Shown: in pieces, positions 1 to 7,848 of the stretch
Layout: every line of letters begins with the position of its first letter
Position numbering within the stretch: position 1 is the stretch's first letter
Translations under genes and position numbers: made by a program
Assembly (NCBI GenBank): GCA_018651745.1
Contig: JABIDL010000033.1
Location: 1-64,000 of the forward strand
DNA: 64,000 nucleotides
Origin: Candidatus Neomarinimicrobiota bacterium
GTDB taxonomy: Bacteria > Fidelibacterota > Marinisomatia > Marinisomatales > TCS55
Direction: 5' to 3'
The notes under the pieces: generated by a model
The model's database searches: none
The model's input: the letters and a program-made list of their open reading frames with translations, nothing else
Told to the model about the DNA's origin: nothing

Positions 1-95
1 AGCGGGTTGCTAATCATGGCAAAATGTGCGCGATACAACAAGGCGTAGCCGTCAATGAGAAAAAGACGTTTTCTTTCTGGTTTTTTAGTAGACAT
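1..95 (-). CDS. polA: DNA polymerase I, N-terminal fragment (partial at window edge)
   Basis: Only the first 31 codons are in the window; the gene runs off the left edge. The translation begins MSTKKPERKRLFLIDGYALL and continues YRAHFAMISNP. LIDG..LLYRA is the hallmark opening of the PolA 5'-3' exonuclease (FEN-like) domain, and its Asp is the first metal-binding acid. Pol I fills gaps and removes RNA primers during replication and repair. The start is the ATG at 95. A possible 17-codon reading frame lies just upstream at 108-161. The fragment is short but the motif is very specific. Confidence 0.85.
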   Translation of the reverse strand, partial: MSTKKPERKRLFLIDGYALLYRAHFAMISNP

Positions 96-219
96 GAAGC
101 GTGAAGTTTACGACGGAATTTGCCGAAGGTGAACAGGCAAATCATCAGCATAGCCAAACATTATTTCACTACCTTTTGTCTCTGCCCGTATAACTTGTTT
201 ATTCTGGACAGAGCCGGAT

Positions 220-2502
220 TTAATACGTATAAATTAAATTAACGAACAGATTCCGGTCGGCGCCTGGCCAGTAAGATCCCCAAGATTCGCCATGCGTAAT
301 AACTAGATCATCCAAAGCATTATTTAATCTTATTTGAATATCCAGCGGACCTCTATTCATGTTAACCCCAATATTCATTATATGATATTGTGCCATTGCA
401 CTTGTTTCAGTATTCAAATCATCCACAAATCGTTTTCCGACAAGTTGCCCGTGTATAAATGCTTCCACCGATAAAAGCGGACGAAAAAACAATGTTGCAT
501 TCGCCAGATAATCAGGATTATTCGGCAAAGTGTTTCCCTTTAATTCACTTCCGTTATCGGAAAATTCATGTCGTGAAACTGTAAAATTCCCTTTAAATTT
601 TATGGATTTAGTTGCCTTCCATCCAAAATCAAATTCCAAACCTTTTCGCATAACTTTCGGGACAGTAGTATAGTCATATGTACCTTCTTCTTCTGAACTT
701 ATTTTTCTGAGTATTTCATCTTCTAAATCCATCCAATACGCATTGCAAGATGCATACAAAAATTCGGTAGTGTAATTCGCCCCAAATTCAAAATCAGACA
801 CAATCTCCGGATATGCACCTTTTATTTCGAATGACCATTCATCCGGATTGATTATTTGAGCGTCTGCCGGTTCTTTCCTGGTTTGACCAACACTTGCAAA
901 CATTGAAAAATCATTGTTGAAGGAATATACACCACCAAATTTCGGATTCACAAAAACCCAATTCGCGGATAGCTGATGCCCTTTTGCATGTCCGATTTTA
1001 TCTTGATCTATATTCCATCCATGATTTACCAACTGAACATCTGCAGATAAAATGAGTTCGTCCGTCAACTGATAATGGTAATACACAAATCCAGTAAAGG
1101 ATATTTTTTTTCCGGTATAATCGTAATACTGATACGACCCCACATCGTTCAAAAGCGAATGACTAAAATCCGAAATTTCCCCATAATGATTTCCGCTGTA
1201 ATATCGTATTTCTCCGCCAATGTCCAACCGATACCACTCAGATTGCTTCGTCCATTGCGGAACGAAACCCACATATCGATTTACCAACCATTTTCGGCGC
1301 AATAAATTAGTTGTGGTGTCCGCATAGGATGAATCTGTAATTGCATCAAGATTGTAATTATAAAATGAGACGTCGGATTTATTGGCTTCATAATAACCAC
1401 TGCCCAAAACTAAATAGAATGTGTTATGAAATACAGATTCATTTTGAAGTCTAAACCGCGAATTCAGTGCATAAATTTGCTGTAGAAAATCATCTGTGAA
1501 TGCTTTACCTCCTAATCTACGTTTTTCTCTGTCAAAAATGTCGTCCCCATATACTCCGTCCCATAATAAATCTGTATTTTCGTATCCAATTAACCCTGTG
1601 AATTTATGGGAAACATTTCGATCGCTAAATTCAGCGCTAAGCGATAACGCACGCTGAGTAGATGAATGATCCTCTCGGTAGCCATCTGAAGTAATGTGTG
1701 ACAATCGTCCGGAAAATGCCCAGTTTTCACCAAATCGTTCTCCGGATGTGTATTTAAGGGATGATTTTTTTGTGTTGTACGAACCGGCACCAAAAGAAGC
1801 AATCACATCTTCATCTTCATATCGAACCTTGGATAAAACATTAATAGAACCTCCAAATGCAGCTGAACCATAGAGGCTGTTTCCAATACCTCGCTGAATC
1901 TGAACATCTTCCGCATCACTAAGTAAATCACCATGATCAAGCCAATATACTTGATGACTTTCATTATCATTCAGTGGAACATTATCGAGCATTACGGCAA
2001 TCCGACTTTGGTCAAATCCACGGATCGAAACGTAGGAATATCCCGTTCCATTTCCACTTTCGCTATAGGACTGGACTCCGGGTTCTGTGGCTAAAACCAT
2101 TGGAACATCCTGATGCGTAAAATAGGTTTTGATTTCCGGCTCTGTCAGCGTAGAAAAAGCAACCGGTGTTGTGCCTGGAATTGCTCTGCTTGCTGTAACA
2201 TGCACAATATCTCCCGGTAAAATAATGGATTCTAATTCGATCGATAAATCTTCTGATAATGCAATGGTTCGGTACACTCGATAGCCAATCCTTATAACCG
2301 TAATTTCTGTTCCAAGCGGAACGTGTAGGAAAAAATTCCCAAGTTTATCGGTTGTGCTTCCCTTTGCGCCAGCGGTTACATTTGCTTCAGAAATTGCTTC
2401 TTTGGTGATGGAATCAATTACCTGCCCGGATATTCCCACATCCTGTGAGTGTGAAACGGAAATAAATAATCCGACACTAAATATGATTGACAATAGTTTC
2501 AT
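220..2502 (-). CDS. TonB-dependent outer-membrane receptor under TPP riboswitch control (probable thiamin/thiamin-precursor uptake)
   Basis: 760-residue outer-membrane transporter. In order: signal peptide (about residues 1-19), carboxypeptidase-regulatory-like beta-sandwich (about 23-95), a VTASR segment at 102-106 typical of the start of the plug, the plug domain (about 110-225, including SIRGFDQSRIAVMLDNVPL), then a long beta-barrel ending in an aromatic residue (Tyr). TonB-dependent receptors import scarce large nutrients using proton-motive force through TonB-ExbBD. An open frame runs 26 codons further upstream, but that stretch is the TPP riboswitch itself. The ATG at 2502 has an AAGGAA ribosome-binding site and opens a clean signal peptide, so it is taken as the start. 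Riboswitch control makes thiamin, its phosphates or its pyrimidine precursor the likely substrate. THI-regulated receptors of this kind (called omr1) are known in Bacteroidetes. Substrate is inferred; receptor identity is certain. Confidence 0.93.
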   Translation of the reverse strand: MKLLSIIFSVGLFISVSHSQDVGISGQVIDSITKEAISEANVTAGAKGSTTDKLGNFFLHVPLGTEITVIRIGYRVYRTIALSEDLSIELESIILPGDIVHVTASRAIPGTTPVAFSTLTEPEIKTYFTHQDVPMVLATEPGVQSYSESGNGTGYSYVSIRGFDQSRIAVMLDNVPLNDNESHQVYWLDHGDLLSDAEDVQIQRGIGNSLYGSAAFGGSINVLSKVRYEDEDVIASFGAGSYNTKKSSLKYTSGERFGENWAFSGRLSHITSDGYREDHSSTQRALSLSAEFSDRNVSHKFTGLIGYENTDLLWDGVYGDDIFDREKRRLGGKAFTDDFLQQIYALNSRFRLQNESVFHNTFYLVLGSGYYEANKSDVSFYNYNLDAITDSSYADTTTNLLRRKWLVNRYVGFVPQWTKQSEWYRLDIGGEIRYYSGNHYGEISDFSHSLLNDVGSYQYYDYTGKKISFTGFVYYHYQLTDELILSADVQLVNHGWNIDQDKIGHAKGHQLSANWVFVNPKFGGVYSFNNDFSMFASVGQTRKEPADAQIINPDEWSFEIKGAYPEIVSDFEFGANYTTEFLYASCNAYWMDLEDEILRKISSEEEGTYDYTTVPKVMRKGLEFDFGWKATKSIKFKGNFTVSRHEFSDNGSELKGNTLPNNPDYLANATLFFRPLLSVEAFIHGQLVGKRFVDDLNTETSAMAQYHIMNIGVNMNRGPLDIQIRLNNALDDLVITHGESWGSYWPGADRNLFVNLIYTY

Positions 2503-2506
2503 TCGA

Positions 2507-2590
2507 TTTCCTTCGCTGGTATTATCCATATCAGGTTCAGTGGGTTTATTCTCAGCCGTCAAACCTGTACCTGACAGCACCCCTGTTGGA
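2507..2590 (-). promoter_or_regulatory. TPP riboswitch (THI element)
   Basis: Read on the minus strand, the leader contains the full THI-box signature in order: GGGGTGC, a 7-bp P3 stem (GCTGTCA pairing with TGACGGC), CTGAGA, ACCC, TGAACCTGAT, then GGATAATACCAGCG followed by AAGGAA. ACCC can pair with the GGGGT of the 5' side (P2). The 3' end of the element contains or abuts the AAGGAA ribosome-binding site of the receptor, 6 nt before its ATG. This implies control at translation initiation: TPP binding would hide the site and shut off receptor synthesis. No terminator hairpin is visible between element and gene, which also favours translational control. Confidence 0.93.
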
Positions 2591-2595
2591 TTTGA

Positions 2596-2625
2596 ATATT
2601 ACGAACTATTCCTTACATGCTTCAA
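2596..2625 (-). promoter_or_regulatory. Candidate promoter of the TPP-controlled receptor
   Basis: On the minus strand TTGAAG (2620-2625) and TAATAT (2596-2601) are separated by 18 bases, just upstream of the riboswitch. They match the -35 and -10 consensus at five of six and four of six positions. The position fits a transcript starting shortly before the aptamer. No experiment supports it, and FCB promoters often deviate from this consensus. Confidence 0.35.
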
Positions 2626-2676
2626 TCTCAATTACTTAAAGATGGAATGATTTAGTCTGTTCATCATTACGATCCT

Positions 2677-2745
2677 TGGCGCTGGGGACTAGAACATCCG
2701 ATCCTTATCACAATTCATTTCTAGCGAGCTCCTCATACCTGTTGA
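2677..2745 (-). pseudogene. tRNA-like remnant (degenerate)
   Basis: Read on the minus strand, this stretch has a tRNA-like order: GGAGCTCG in the D-arm position, a central arm, then GTTCTAGTCCC like a T-arm and CAGCGCCA at the end. The stems do not close: the T-stem has mismatches and no 5' acceptor strand pairs with the 3' end. At most it is a decayed tRNA. It shares the gene-free 2591-2852 stretch with a second similar remnant. Confidence 0.2.
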
Positions 2746-2770
2746 AAAGCCATATATCTAAAACACTTTT

Positions 2771-2839
2771 GGCTTGGAATCGAACTCACACACCATCCTT
2801 GATGTGCATCAGCATTCCGTTCTACTTTTGAAGCTAACA
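2771..2839 (-). pseudogene. tRNA-like remnant (degenerate)
   Basis: On the minus strand the sequence contains TTAGCTTCAAAAGTAGAAC (compare the usual D-arm TTAGCTC..GGTAGAGC), a short self-complementary centre TGATGCACATCA, and GTGAGTTCGATTCC, which strongly resembles a T-arm. The T-stem carries two or more mismatches and no good acceptor stem forms, so it is unlikely to be a working tRNA. Resemblance to a real tRNA in the T-loop is the main evidence. Confidence 0.3.
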
Positions 2840-2852
2840 AATTGAGAGAAAA

Positions 2853-4718
2853 ATGACGAATAAACAACTACCAGAAATTACGATTAAGGCATTACTGCTT
2901 GGGATCATCCTTTCGATGGTTCTCGCTGGTGCCAACGCCTACCTCGGACTTTTCGCCGGGATGACAGTATCTGCATCCATTCCAGCGGCGGTAATATCTA
3001 TGGGAATTCTAACTCTTTTCAAAAAATCAAATATTCTTGAAAATAATATTGTTCAAACTGCTGCTTCTGCGGGAGAATCTTTAGCGGCCGGTGTCATTTT
3101 TACCATCCCGGCACTTGTCCTTCTCGGATACTGGGAAACGTTTGATTATGTGGAAGTTGCTAAAATAGCCGCAATCGGCGGAGTTATCGGTGTACTTTTT
3201 ACCATTCCACTTAGGCGAGCCCTTATTATAACTGCCAAACTCAAATATCCGGAAGGTGTTGCTACTGCCGAGGTCCTACGCGCAGGCGATGCCGCTAAAA
3301 AAGGAACAGAAGATGACGGTTCCGGCGGACTGAAGACTATCGGATTGGCAGGATTGGTCGGCGGCGCTATGAAACTTTGTCAGCAGGGATTTGGCATGTG
3401 GCATGCAGAAGTAGCCGGCGCCATGAATTTTGGAAAATCCATATTCGGGATTGGAACTGACATTTCTCCTGCCTTGATTTCAGTCGGATATATTGTAGGT
3501 CGTAACATTGGGATTCTGGTGGTTGCCGGCGGACTTATTTCCTGGGCGGTGGCTATTCCCATTTATTCAGCATTGGTGGGATTTGAAGGCGATGCACTTG
3601 ATTCGGCTTGGACAATCTGGAATTCCAAGATCCGTTACCTCGGCGTCGGCGCTATGGTTGTCGGCGGTGTGTGGTCTCTCATTAAACTTTTTAAGCCTTT
3701 AATCGAAGGAATTAAAGCAAGTCTCGATGCGGTTAAAAGTCGGTCTATTGACGAAGATGTTCCTTTGGAAGAACAAGATCTGCCGATCAATTACGTTGGC
3801 ATTGCTTTGGTGGCATTATTGGTGCCTGTTTTTCTTTTATATTTAGATATAATTGGCTCGGTTGGAATTGCTGCATTATTATCGGTTGTCATGATGATTT
3901 TCGGATTTTTATTCTCAGCAGTTGCCGCATATATGGCAGGTGTTGTTGGATCCTCTAATAATCCTATTTCAGGAGTAACGATTGCAACCATTCTCTTCTC
4001 GTCCATATTGCTATTGGCTTTGCTGGGAACTGATTCTGGTGTGGGCGCGGCAAGCGCGATCATGGTCGGCGCCGTGGTGTGTTGTGCCGCTGCCATTGGA
4101 GGAGACAATCTGCAGGATTTGAAGGCAGGACATATTCTTGGCGCGACGCCATGGAAACAGCAAGTGATGCAAATCGTTGGAACTCTCAGCGCCGCGGTCG
4201 TGCTTGGACTTGTACTGGATATTCTTCATACAGCATACACAATCGGCTCGCCGACGTTATCCGCGCCGCAAGCGACGTTAATGAAATCTGTCGCCGACGG
4301 AGTCTTTACCGGCGACCTTCCCTGGACATTTGTGTATATCGGTGCAATCATTGCAGTGATAATTATCCTGATTGATATTAGACAGGAAAAAGCAGGATCC
4401 GATTTCAGAGTTCCCGTGCTGGCCGTTGCGGTTGGAATTTATCTCCCCATCACATTGACGGTCCCTATTTTTATCGGTGGAATGATCAATCATTTGGGTA
4501 AAAAAGCAGGAGGATCCAAAGCATCAGAAAAACGAGGGCTACTCATGGCTTCCGGTTTAATCACTGGTGAAGCTTTGATGGGAATTCTCGTAGCGCTTCC
4601 TATTTTTCTTACCGGCGTAAAAGCATGGTGGCCGAATTTCAGCGGGTTTGAATGGGCAGGGCCCGTAGCATTTCTCGTTGTGATTTATTGGCTATACAGC
4701 TCGGTTTCTAAAAAATAA
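2853..4718 (+). CDS. OPT family oligopeptide transporter
   Basis: 621-residue polytopic inner-membrane protein, hydrophobic along nearly its whole length with many predicted helices and one charged cytoplasmic loop (about residues 285-310). The N-terminus (GANAYLGLFAGMTVSASIP) and the central GGDNLQDLKAGHILGATPWK are typical of the OPT family, which symports oligopeptides or metal chelates with protons. It is transcribed away from the TPP-controlled receptor, so the two need not be linked in function. It shares a TAATG stop/start overlap with the adenosine deaminase gene, so those two are translationally coupled. The ATG start has only a weak GAGAGA site. Substrate cannot be told from sequence. 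Confidence 0.9.
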   Translation: MTNKQLPEITIKALLLGIILSMVLAGANAYLGLFAGMTVSASIPAAVISMGILTLFKKSNILENNIVQTAASAGESLAAGVIFTIPALVLLGYWETFDYVEVAKIAAIGGVIGVLFTIPLRRALIITAKLKYPEGVATAEVLRAGDAAKKGTEDDGSGGLKTIGLAGLVGGAMKLCQQGFGMWHAEVAGAMNFGKSIFGIGTDISPALISVGYIVGRNIGILVVAGGLISWAVAIPIYSALVGFEGDALDSAWTIWNSKIRYLGVGAMVVGGVWSLIKLFKPLIEGIKASLDAVKSRSIDEDVPLEEQDLPINYVGIALVALLVPVFLLYLDIIGSVGIAALLSVVMMIFGFLFSAVAAYMAGVVGSSNNPISGVTIATILFSSILLLALLGTDSGVGAASAIMVGAVVCCAAAIGGDNLQDLKAGHILGATPWKQQVMQIVGTLSAAVVLGLVLDILHTAYTIGSPTLSAPQATLMKSVADGVFTGDLPWTFVYIGAIIAVIIILIDIRQEKAGSDFRVPVLAVAVGIYLPITLTVPIFIGGMINHLGKKAGGSKASEKRGLLMASGLITGEALMGILVALPIFLTGVKAWWPNFSGFEWAGPVAFLVVIYWLYSSVSKK

Positions 4719-5776
4719 TGACTCTTTCGTTAGAGCTTCTGAAAAAATTACCAAAGGTAGAACTTCACTGCCACCTTGACGGATCGCTTCGAGTAAAAAG
4801 CATCCTCGATTTAGCCCAAAAGCAAAAAGTTGATTTACCGAGCACCCATCTTGATGAATTAACAAAGATACTCACCATTGGAAAAAATCGTGGTACGCTT
4901 GAAGAATATTTGGCACGCTTTGAAATAACACTCAGTGTAATGCAAACACCCGAAGGTCTAGAACGAGCAGCATTTGAATTGGTCGAAGATGCGGCACGGG
5001 AAAATGTGCGTTATATCGAGATTCGCTATTCACCAATCCTACATACAGAAATGGGAATGACACCGGATGAAACAGTAGATGCAGTGAAAAAGGGATTGAA
5101 ATCGGCCGAAAATGAATTCGGTGTGAAATCCGGTATCATTATCTGCGGAATTAGAAATATCAGTCCTGAAGCTTCCTTGCATTTGGCTGACCTTTCCGTC
5201 CGATATAAAAAGAAGGGGGTGGTCGGTTTCGACCTTGCCGGTGCAGAAGAAAATTTCCCGGCAAAAGATCATCGGGAAGCATTTTACATCATTTTAAATA
5301 GCAACGTTAACGCCACTATTCATGCCGGCGAAGCCTTTGGACCTGCATCTATTCACCAAGCGATTCATTATTGCGGTGCCCACCGAATCGGGCATGGAAC
5401 CCGCCTAAAGGAAGATAAGGATTTAATGCATTATGTAAATGATCATCGCATTACCCTTGAAGTTTGTCTTACATCAAATTGGCATACAAAATCGATTCGT
5501 TCTCTGAAATATCATCCATTTAAATTTTATTACGACCAGGGAATTCGGGTTACATTGAATACAGACAATAGACTGATGTCCGATACAACAATGACAAAGG
5601 AATTTGCCCTCGCTCATTCGCTTTTCGGATTATCCCTTCACGATTTTCGTGAGATTACCATTATTGCAATGAAGAGTGCATTCCTTTCTCACAACAAACG
5701 AAGTGTCATGATTAAATCAATCGCACATGAGCTTGAATCTGAGTTTGGACTGATGCCAGAATACATTAATCAATAA
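4718..5776 (+). CDS. add: Adenosine deaminase
   Basis: 352-residue cytoplasmic zinc hydrolase that converts adenosine (and deoxyadenosine) to inosine in purine salvage. All family motifs are visible: HCHLDGS (metal His17 and His19), HAGE (His202, catalytic Glu205), RIGHG, and the zinc-ligand Asp283 in NTDNRLMS. The residue after Asp283 is Asn rather than the Asp of the animal enzyme; this variant is common in bacterial homologues, so it is not read as a defect. The ATG overlaps the stop codon of the OPT gene, suggesting joint uptake and breakdown of nitrogenous solutes. Length is normal. Confidence 0.92.
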   Translation: MTLSLELLKKLPKVELHCHLDGSLRVKSILDLAQKQKVDLPSTHLDELTKILTIGKNRGTLEEYLARFEITLSVMQTPEGLERAAFELVEDAARENVRYIEIRYSPILHTEMGMTPDETVDAVKKGLKSAENEFGVKSGIIICGIRNISPEASLHLADLSVRYKKKGVVGFDLAGAEENFPAKDHREAFYIILNSNVNATIHAGEAFGPASIHQAIHYCGAHRIGHGTRLKEDKDLMHYVNDHRITLEVCLTSNWHTKSIRSLKYHPFKFYYDQGIRVTLNTDNRLMSDTTMTKEFALAHSLFGLSLHDFREITIIAMKSAFLSHNKRSVMIKSIAHELESEFGLMPEYINQ

Positions 5777-5791
5777 ACGAAATAATTGACC

Positions 5792-7054
5792 ATGGATAAA
5801 AAAGATCTTCAAAAAATTATGAAACCGGAAAGTTTAATGATGTCTTTTGGGTACGAACCAAAATGGTCCGAAGGTTCCGTAAAATGTCCCATTTTCCAAA
5901 CATCCACATTTGTTTTTAATACCGCAGAAGAGGGGAAAGCATTTTTTGAAGTTGCCTATGGAATAAGAGATAAAAAACCGGATGAAACATTGGGATTGAT
6001 TTACAGCAGACTGAATAATCCGGATCTGGAAATTTTAGAAAACAGATTAACTTTATGGGAAAAAGCGGATGACTGTGCCGTATTTGAAAGCGGAATGTCA
6101 GCCATTGCCACTTCCCTGCTGGAATTTTTGAAACCCGGTGATGTATTGCTATTCAGCAAACCTCTTTATGGAGGCACTGATCATTTCATTAAACATTTTC
6201 TGACGAAATACGGAATCAACATTATCGGTTTCCATGCGGATAATACCAAAGAAGAAATCATTGAAAAAATTGAAAAATCCGGGCACGCAGATAAACTAGC
6301 TTACATTTATATCGAATCACCGGCAAACCCCACAAATGCACTGATCGATATTCAAATGTGCAAATCCATAGCGGATCAATATGCAACCAAAGAAAAACCT
6401 GTCATGATAAGTGTAGATAACACTTACATGGGACCTTTGTGGTGCAGTCCCTTGGAACACGGTGCAGATATTGTAATTTATTCCGCTACAAAATATATCG
6501 GAGGCCACAGCGATCTTATTGCAGGTGCTTGTCTGGGCTCAGAGAAAACCATTGCCCGGTTAAAAGGATTGCGAACCTTTATGGGAAATATGACAGGTCC
6601 TTGGACAGGCTGGTTATTAATGCGTAGTTTAGAAACATTAAAACCACGAATGGAACTTCAAGGAAAAAATGCTTTAAAGGTGGTGGAGTTTTTAAATCAA
6701 CATCCCAAAATTGAAAAAGTGTATTATCTTGGACTTATTGAAGAATCAAATCACCATTTTGAAATATACAAAAAGCAATACACCGGACCGGGCGCAATGT
6801 TAAGCTTTGATGTGATTGGTGGTGAAGCAGAAGCGTTTAAAGTGCTAAATAATATGAAATTAATTAAACTGGCAGTGAGCCTTGGGGGAACTGAATCGCT
6901 TGCTGAACATCCAGATACCATGACGCATGCAGATGTTTCTCATGAAGAAAAACGTGCTATGGGAATCAGCGGGAAAATGATTCGCCTTTCTACAGGAATT
7001 GAAAATTCCGACGATATTATTTGGGATTTAAAACAAGCGCTGGAAGCAATTTAA
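5792..7054 (+). CDS. Cys/Met metabolism PLP-dependent enzyme (methionine gamma-lyase / cystathionine gamma-synthase family)
   Basis: About 420 residues, fold-type I PLP enzyme of the trans-sulfuration family. Visible features are YSRLNNPDLEILENRL (cofactor phosphate and substrate region), ESGMSAI, the lysine that binds PLP (Lys234 in SATKYIGGHSD), and SLGGTESL near the C-terminus. Members make or cleave C-S bonds in cystathionine, homocysteine or methionine; the exact reaction cannot be assigned from sequence alone. The ATG at 5792 was chosen over an in-frame TTG six bases earlier. The gene lies 15 bases after add and probably ends that operon. An insertion (about residues 45-60) before the YSR motif is longer than in E. 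coli MetB. Confidence 0.85.
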   Translation: MDKKDLQKIMKPESLMMSFGYEPKWSEGSVKCPIFQTSTFVFNTAEEGKAFFEVAYGIRDKKPDETLGLIYSRLNNPDLEILENRLTLWEKADDCAVFESGMSAIATSLLEFLKPGDVLLFSKPLYGGTDHFIKHFLTKYGINIIGFHADNTKEEIIEKIEKSGHADKLAYIYIESPANPTNALIDIQMCKSIADQYATKEKPVMISVDNTYMGPLWCSPLEHGADIVIYSATKYIGGHSDLIAGACLGSEKTIARLKGLRTFMGNMTGPWTGWLLMRSLETLKPRMELQGKNALKVVEFLNQHPKIEKVYYLGLIEESNHHFEIYKKQYTGPGAMLSFDVIGGEAEAFKVLNNMKLIKLAVSLGGTESLAEHPDTMTHADVSHEEKRAMGISGKMIRLSTGIENSDDIIWDLKQALEAI

Positions 7055-7102
7055 ATTGATCGCAAGGAACCATTGGGTCCGGATAATTACGGTTAAATTA
7101 TT

Positions 7103-7547
7103 TTGAATAATAATTTCAAGATCCGCCTAGCGAGCTCTATTGATTTAGAACATCTTATATCTTTCGATCATATCGCTAAAAGTCAACATTCGAGGGTAGA
7201 ATATTTAAGAGATAAAATTAATTTATCATCTTTGTATATAGGCATAAGTGATACTAAAATTATTTGCTATGGTATTTTAAGTTATAATTTTTTTTCAAAA
7301 TGGATGGCTTGAATTAATTTATGTGGATAAATCTCATCGGAATATGGGAATAGGTTCTAAAATGATACAATTCTTTATTGAAATTTGTGAAACATCAAAA
7401 CTATTTACATCTACAAATAATACAAATATTGCAATGAGAAAACTTCTTGAAAAAATGGGGTTTGAAAAAAGTGGGGTTGTTAATAATCTTGATGAAAATG
7501 ATTCAGAGCAAATATTTTTCAAACTTATTCGTTATAGCGCCCTTTAA
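7103..7547 (+). pseudogene. GNAT-family N-acetyltransferase, frameshifted at a T8 run
   Basis: Two adjacent reading frames together form one GNAT protein. The first (7103-7312, TTG start, opening MNNNFKIRLASSIDLEHL) carries the N-terminal half. The second resumes in the +1 frame after a run of eight T (7288-7295) with ELIYVDKSHRNMGIGSKMI, the acetyl-CoA-binding loop (R-x-x-G-x-G/A-like), and ends MRKLLEKMGFEKSG, the usual GNAT C-terminus. Removing one T restores a single frame of about 147 codons. The gene looks clearly more AT-rich than its neighbours, which hints at recent transfer. It may be a true pseudogene, a sequencing slip in the homopolymer, or expressed by slippage. Substrate unknown. 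Confidence 0.75.
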
Positions 7548-7635
7548 TTCCCTCGCTGATTTTCTGCAGTCAGGTGGACTCAATTATACATAGTCAGCCA
7601 ACCTTCGCTTGCGTGTTCAAGCTTGATTTTAATCT

Positions 7636-7839
7636 CTAATCCTTCTCTTTTTTAGCGAGGAATTTTTCTTTCATTTTATCCACCCATTTTTTGAGAGGTG
7701 GAAATACGCTACTAAGCAATAGCAGTCCCGGTAAACCAAACATCCATCCTTGAAAAATCGGTATCAATCCACCGATCAACCCGATAATCACAAGGATCAC
7801 CCCAATAATTACTTTGACTGTGTCTGTGAAAAATTTCAT
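7636..7839 (-). CDS. Small two-helix membrane protein
   Basis: 67 residues with two hydrophobic segments (about 9-27 and 30-46) separated by a short turn, then a Lys-rich cytoplasmic tail. The pattern (GGLIPIFQGWMFGLPGLLLL) recalls the small PGPGW-type membrane proteins, but the exact motif is not present, so no family is claimed. It begins nine bases after the porZ-like gene and is probably the last gene of that operon. Function unknown. Confidence 0.65.
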   Translation of the reverse strand: MKFFTDTVKVIIGVILVIIGLIGGLIPIFQGWMFGLPGLLLLSSVFPPLKKWVDKMKEKFLAKKEKD

Positions 7840-7848
7840 CCCAAGAAT

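Noticed and set aside
118-142. Hairpin ATTTGCC/GGCAAAT as terminator of the receptor gene.
   Set aside because: No T-run follows on either strand and it lies within the possible polA leader.
108-161. 17-codon minus-strand frame (MFGYADDLPVHLRQIPS) between the receptor and polA.
   Set aside because: Short, no homologue recognised. It contains a 7-bp inverted repeat (ATTTGCC/GGCAAAT) and could be a leader peptide of polA, but nothing supports translation.
2503-2580. 26-codon N-terminal extension of the TonB-dependent receptor.
   Set aside because: It is the TPP riboswitch read as codons; the signal peptide starts at the ATG at 2502.
5564-5569. Asp-to-Asn change after the zinc-ligand Asp in adenosine deaminase, considered as loss of function.
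   Set aside because: The TDNRLMS form is usual in a large bacterial clade of the enzyme, and all metal and catalytic residues are kept.
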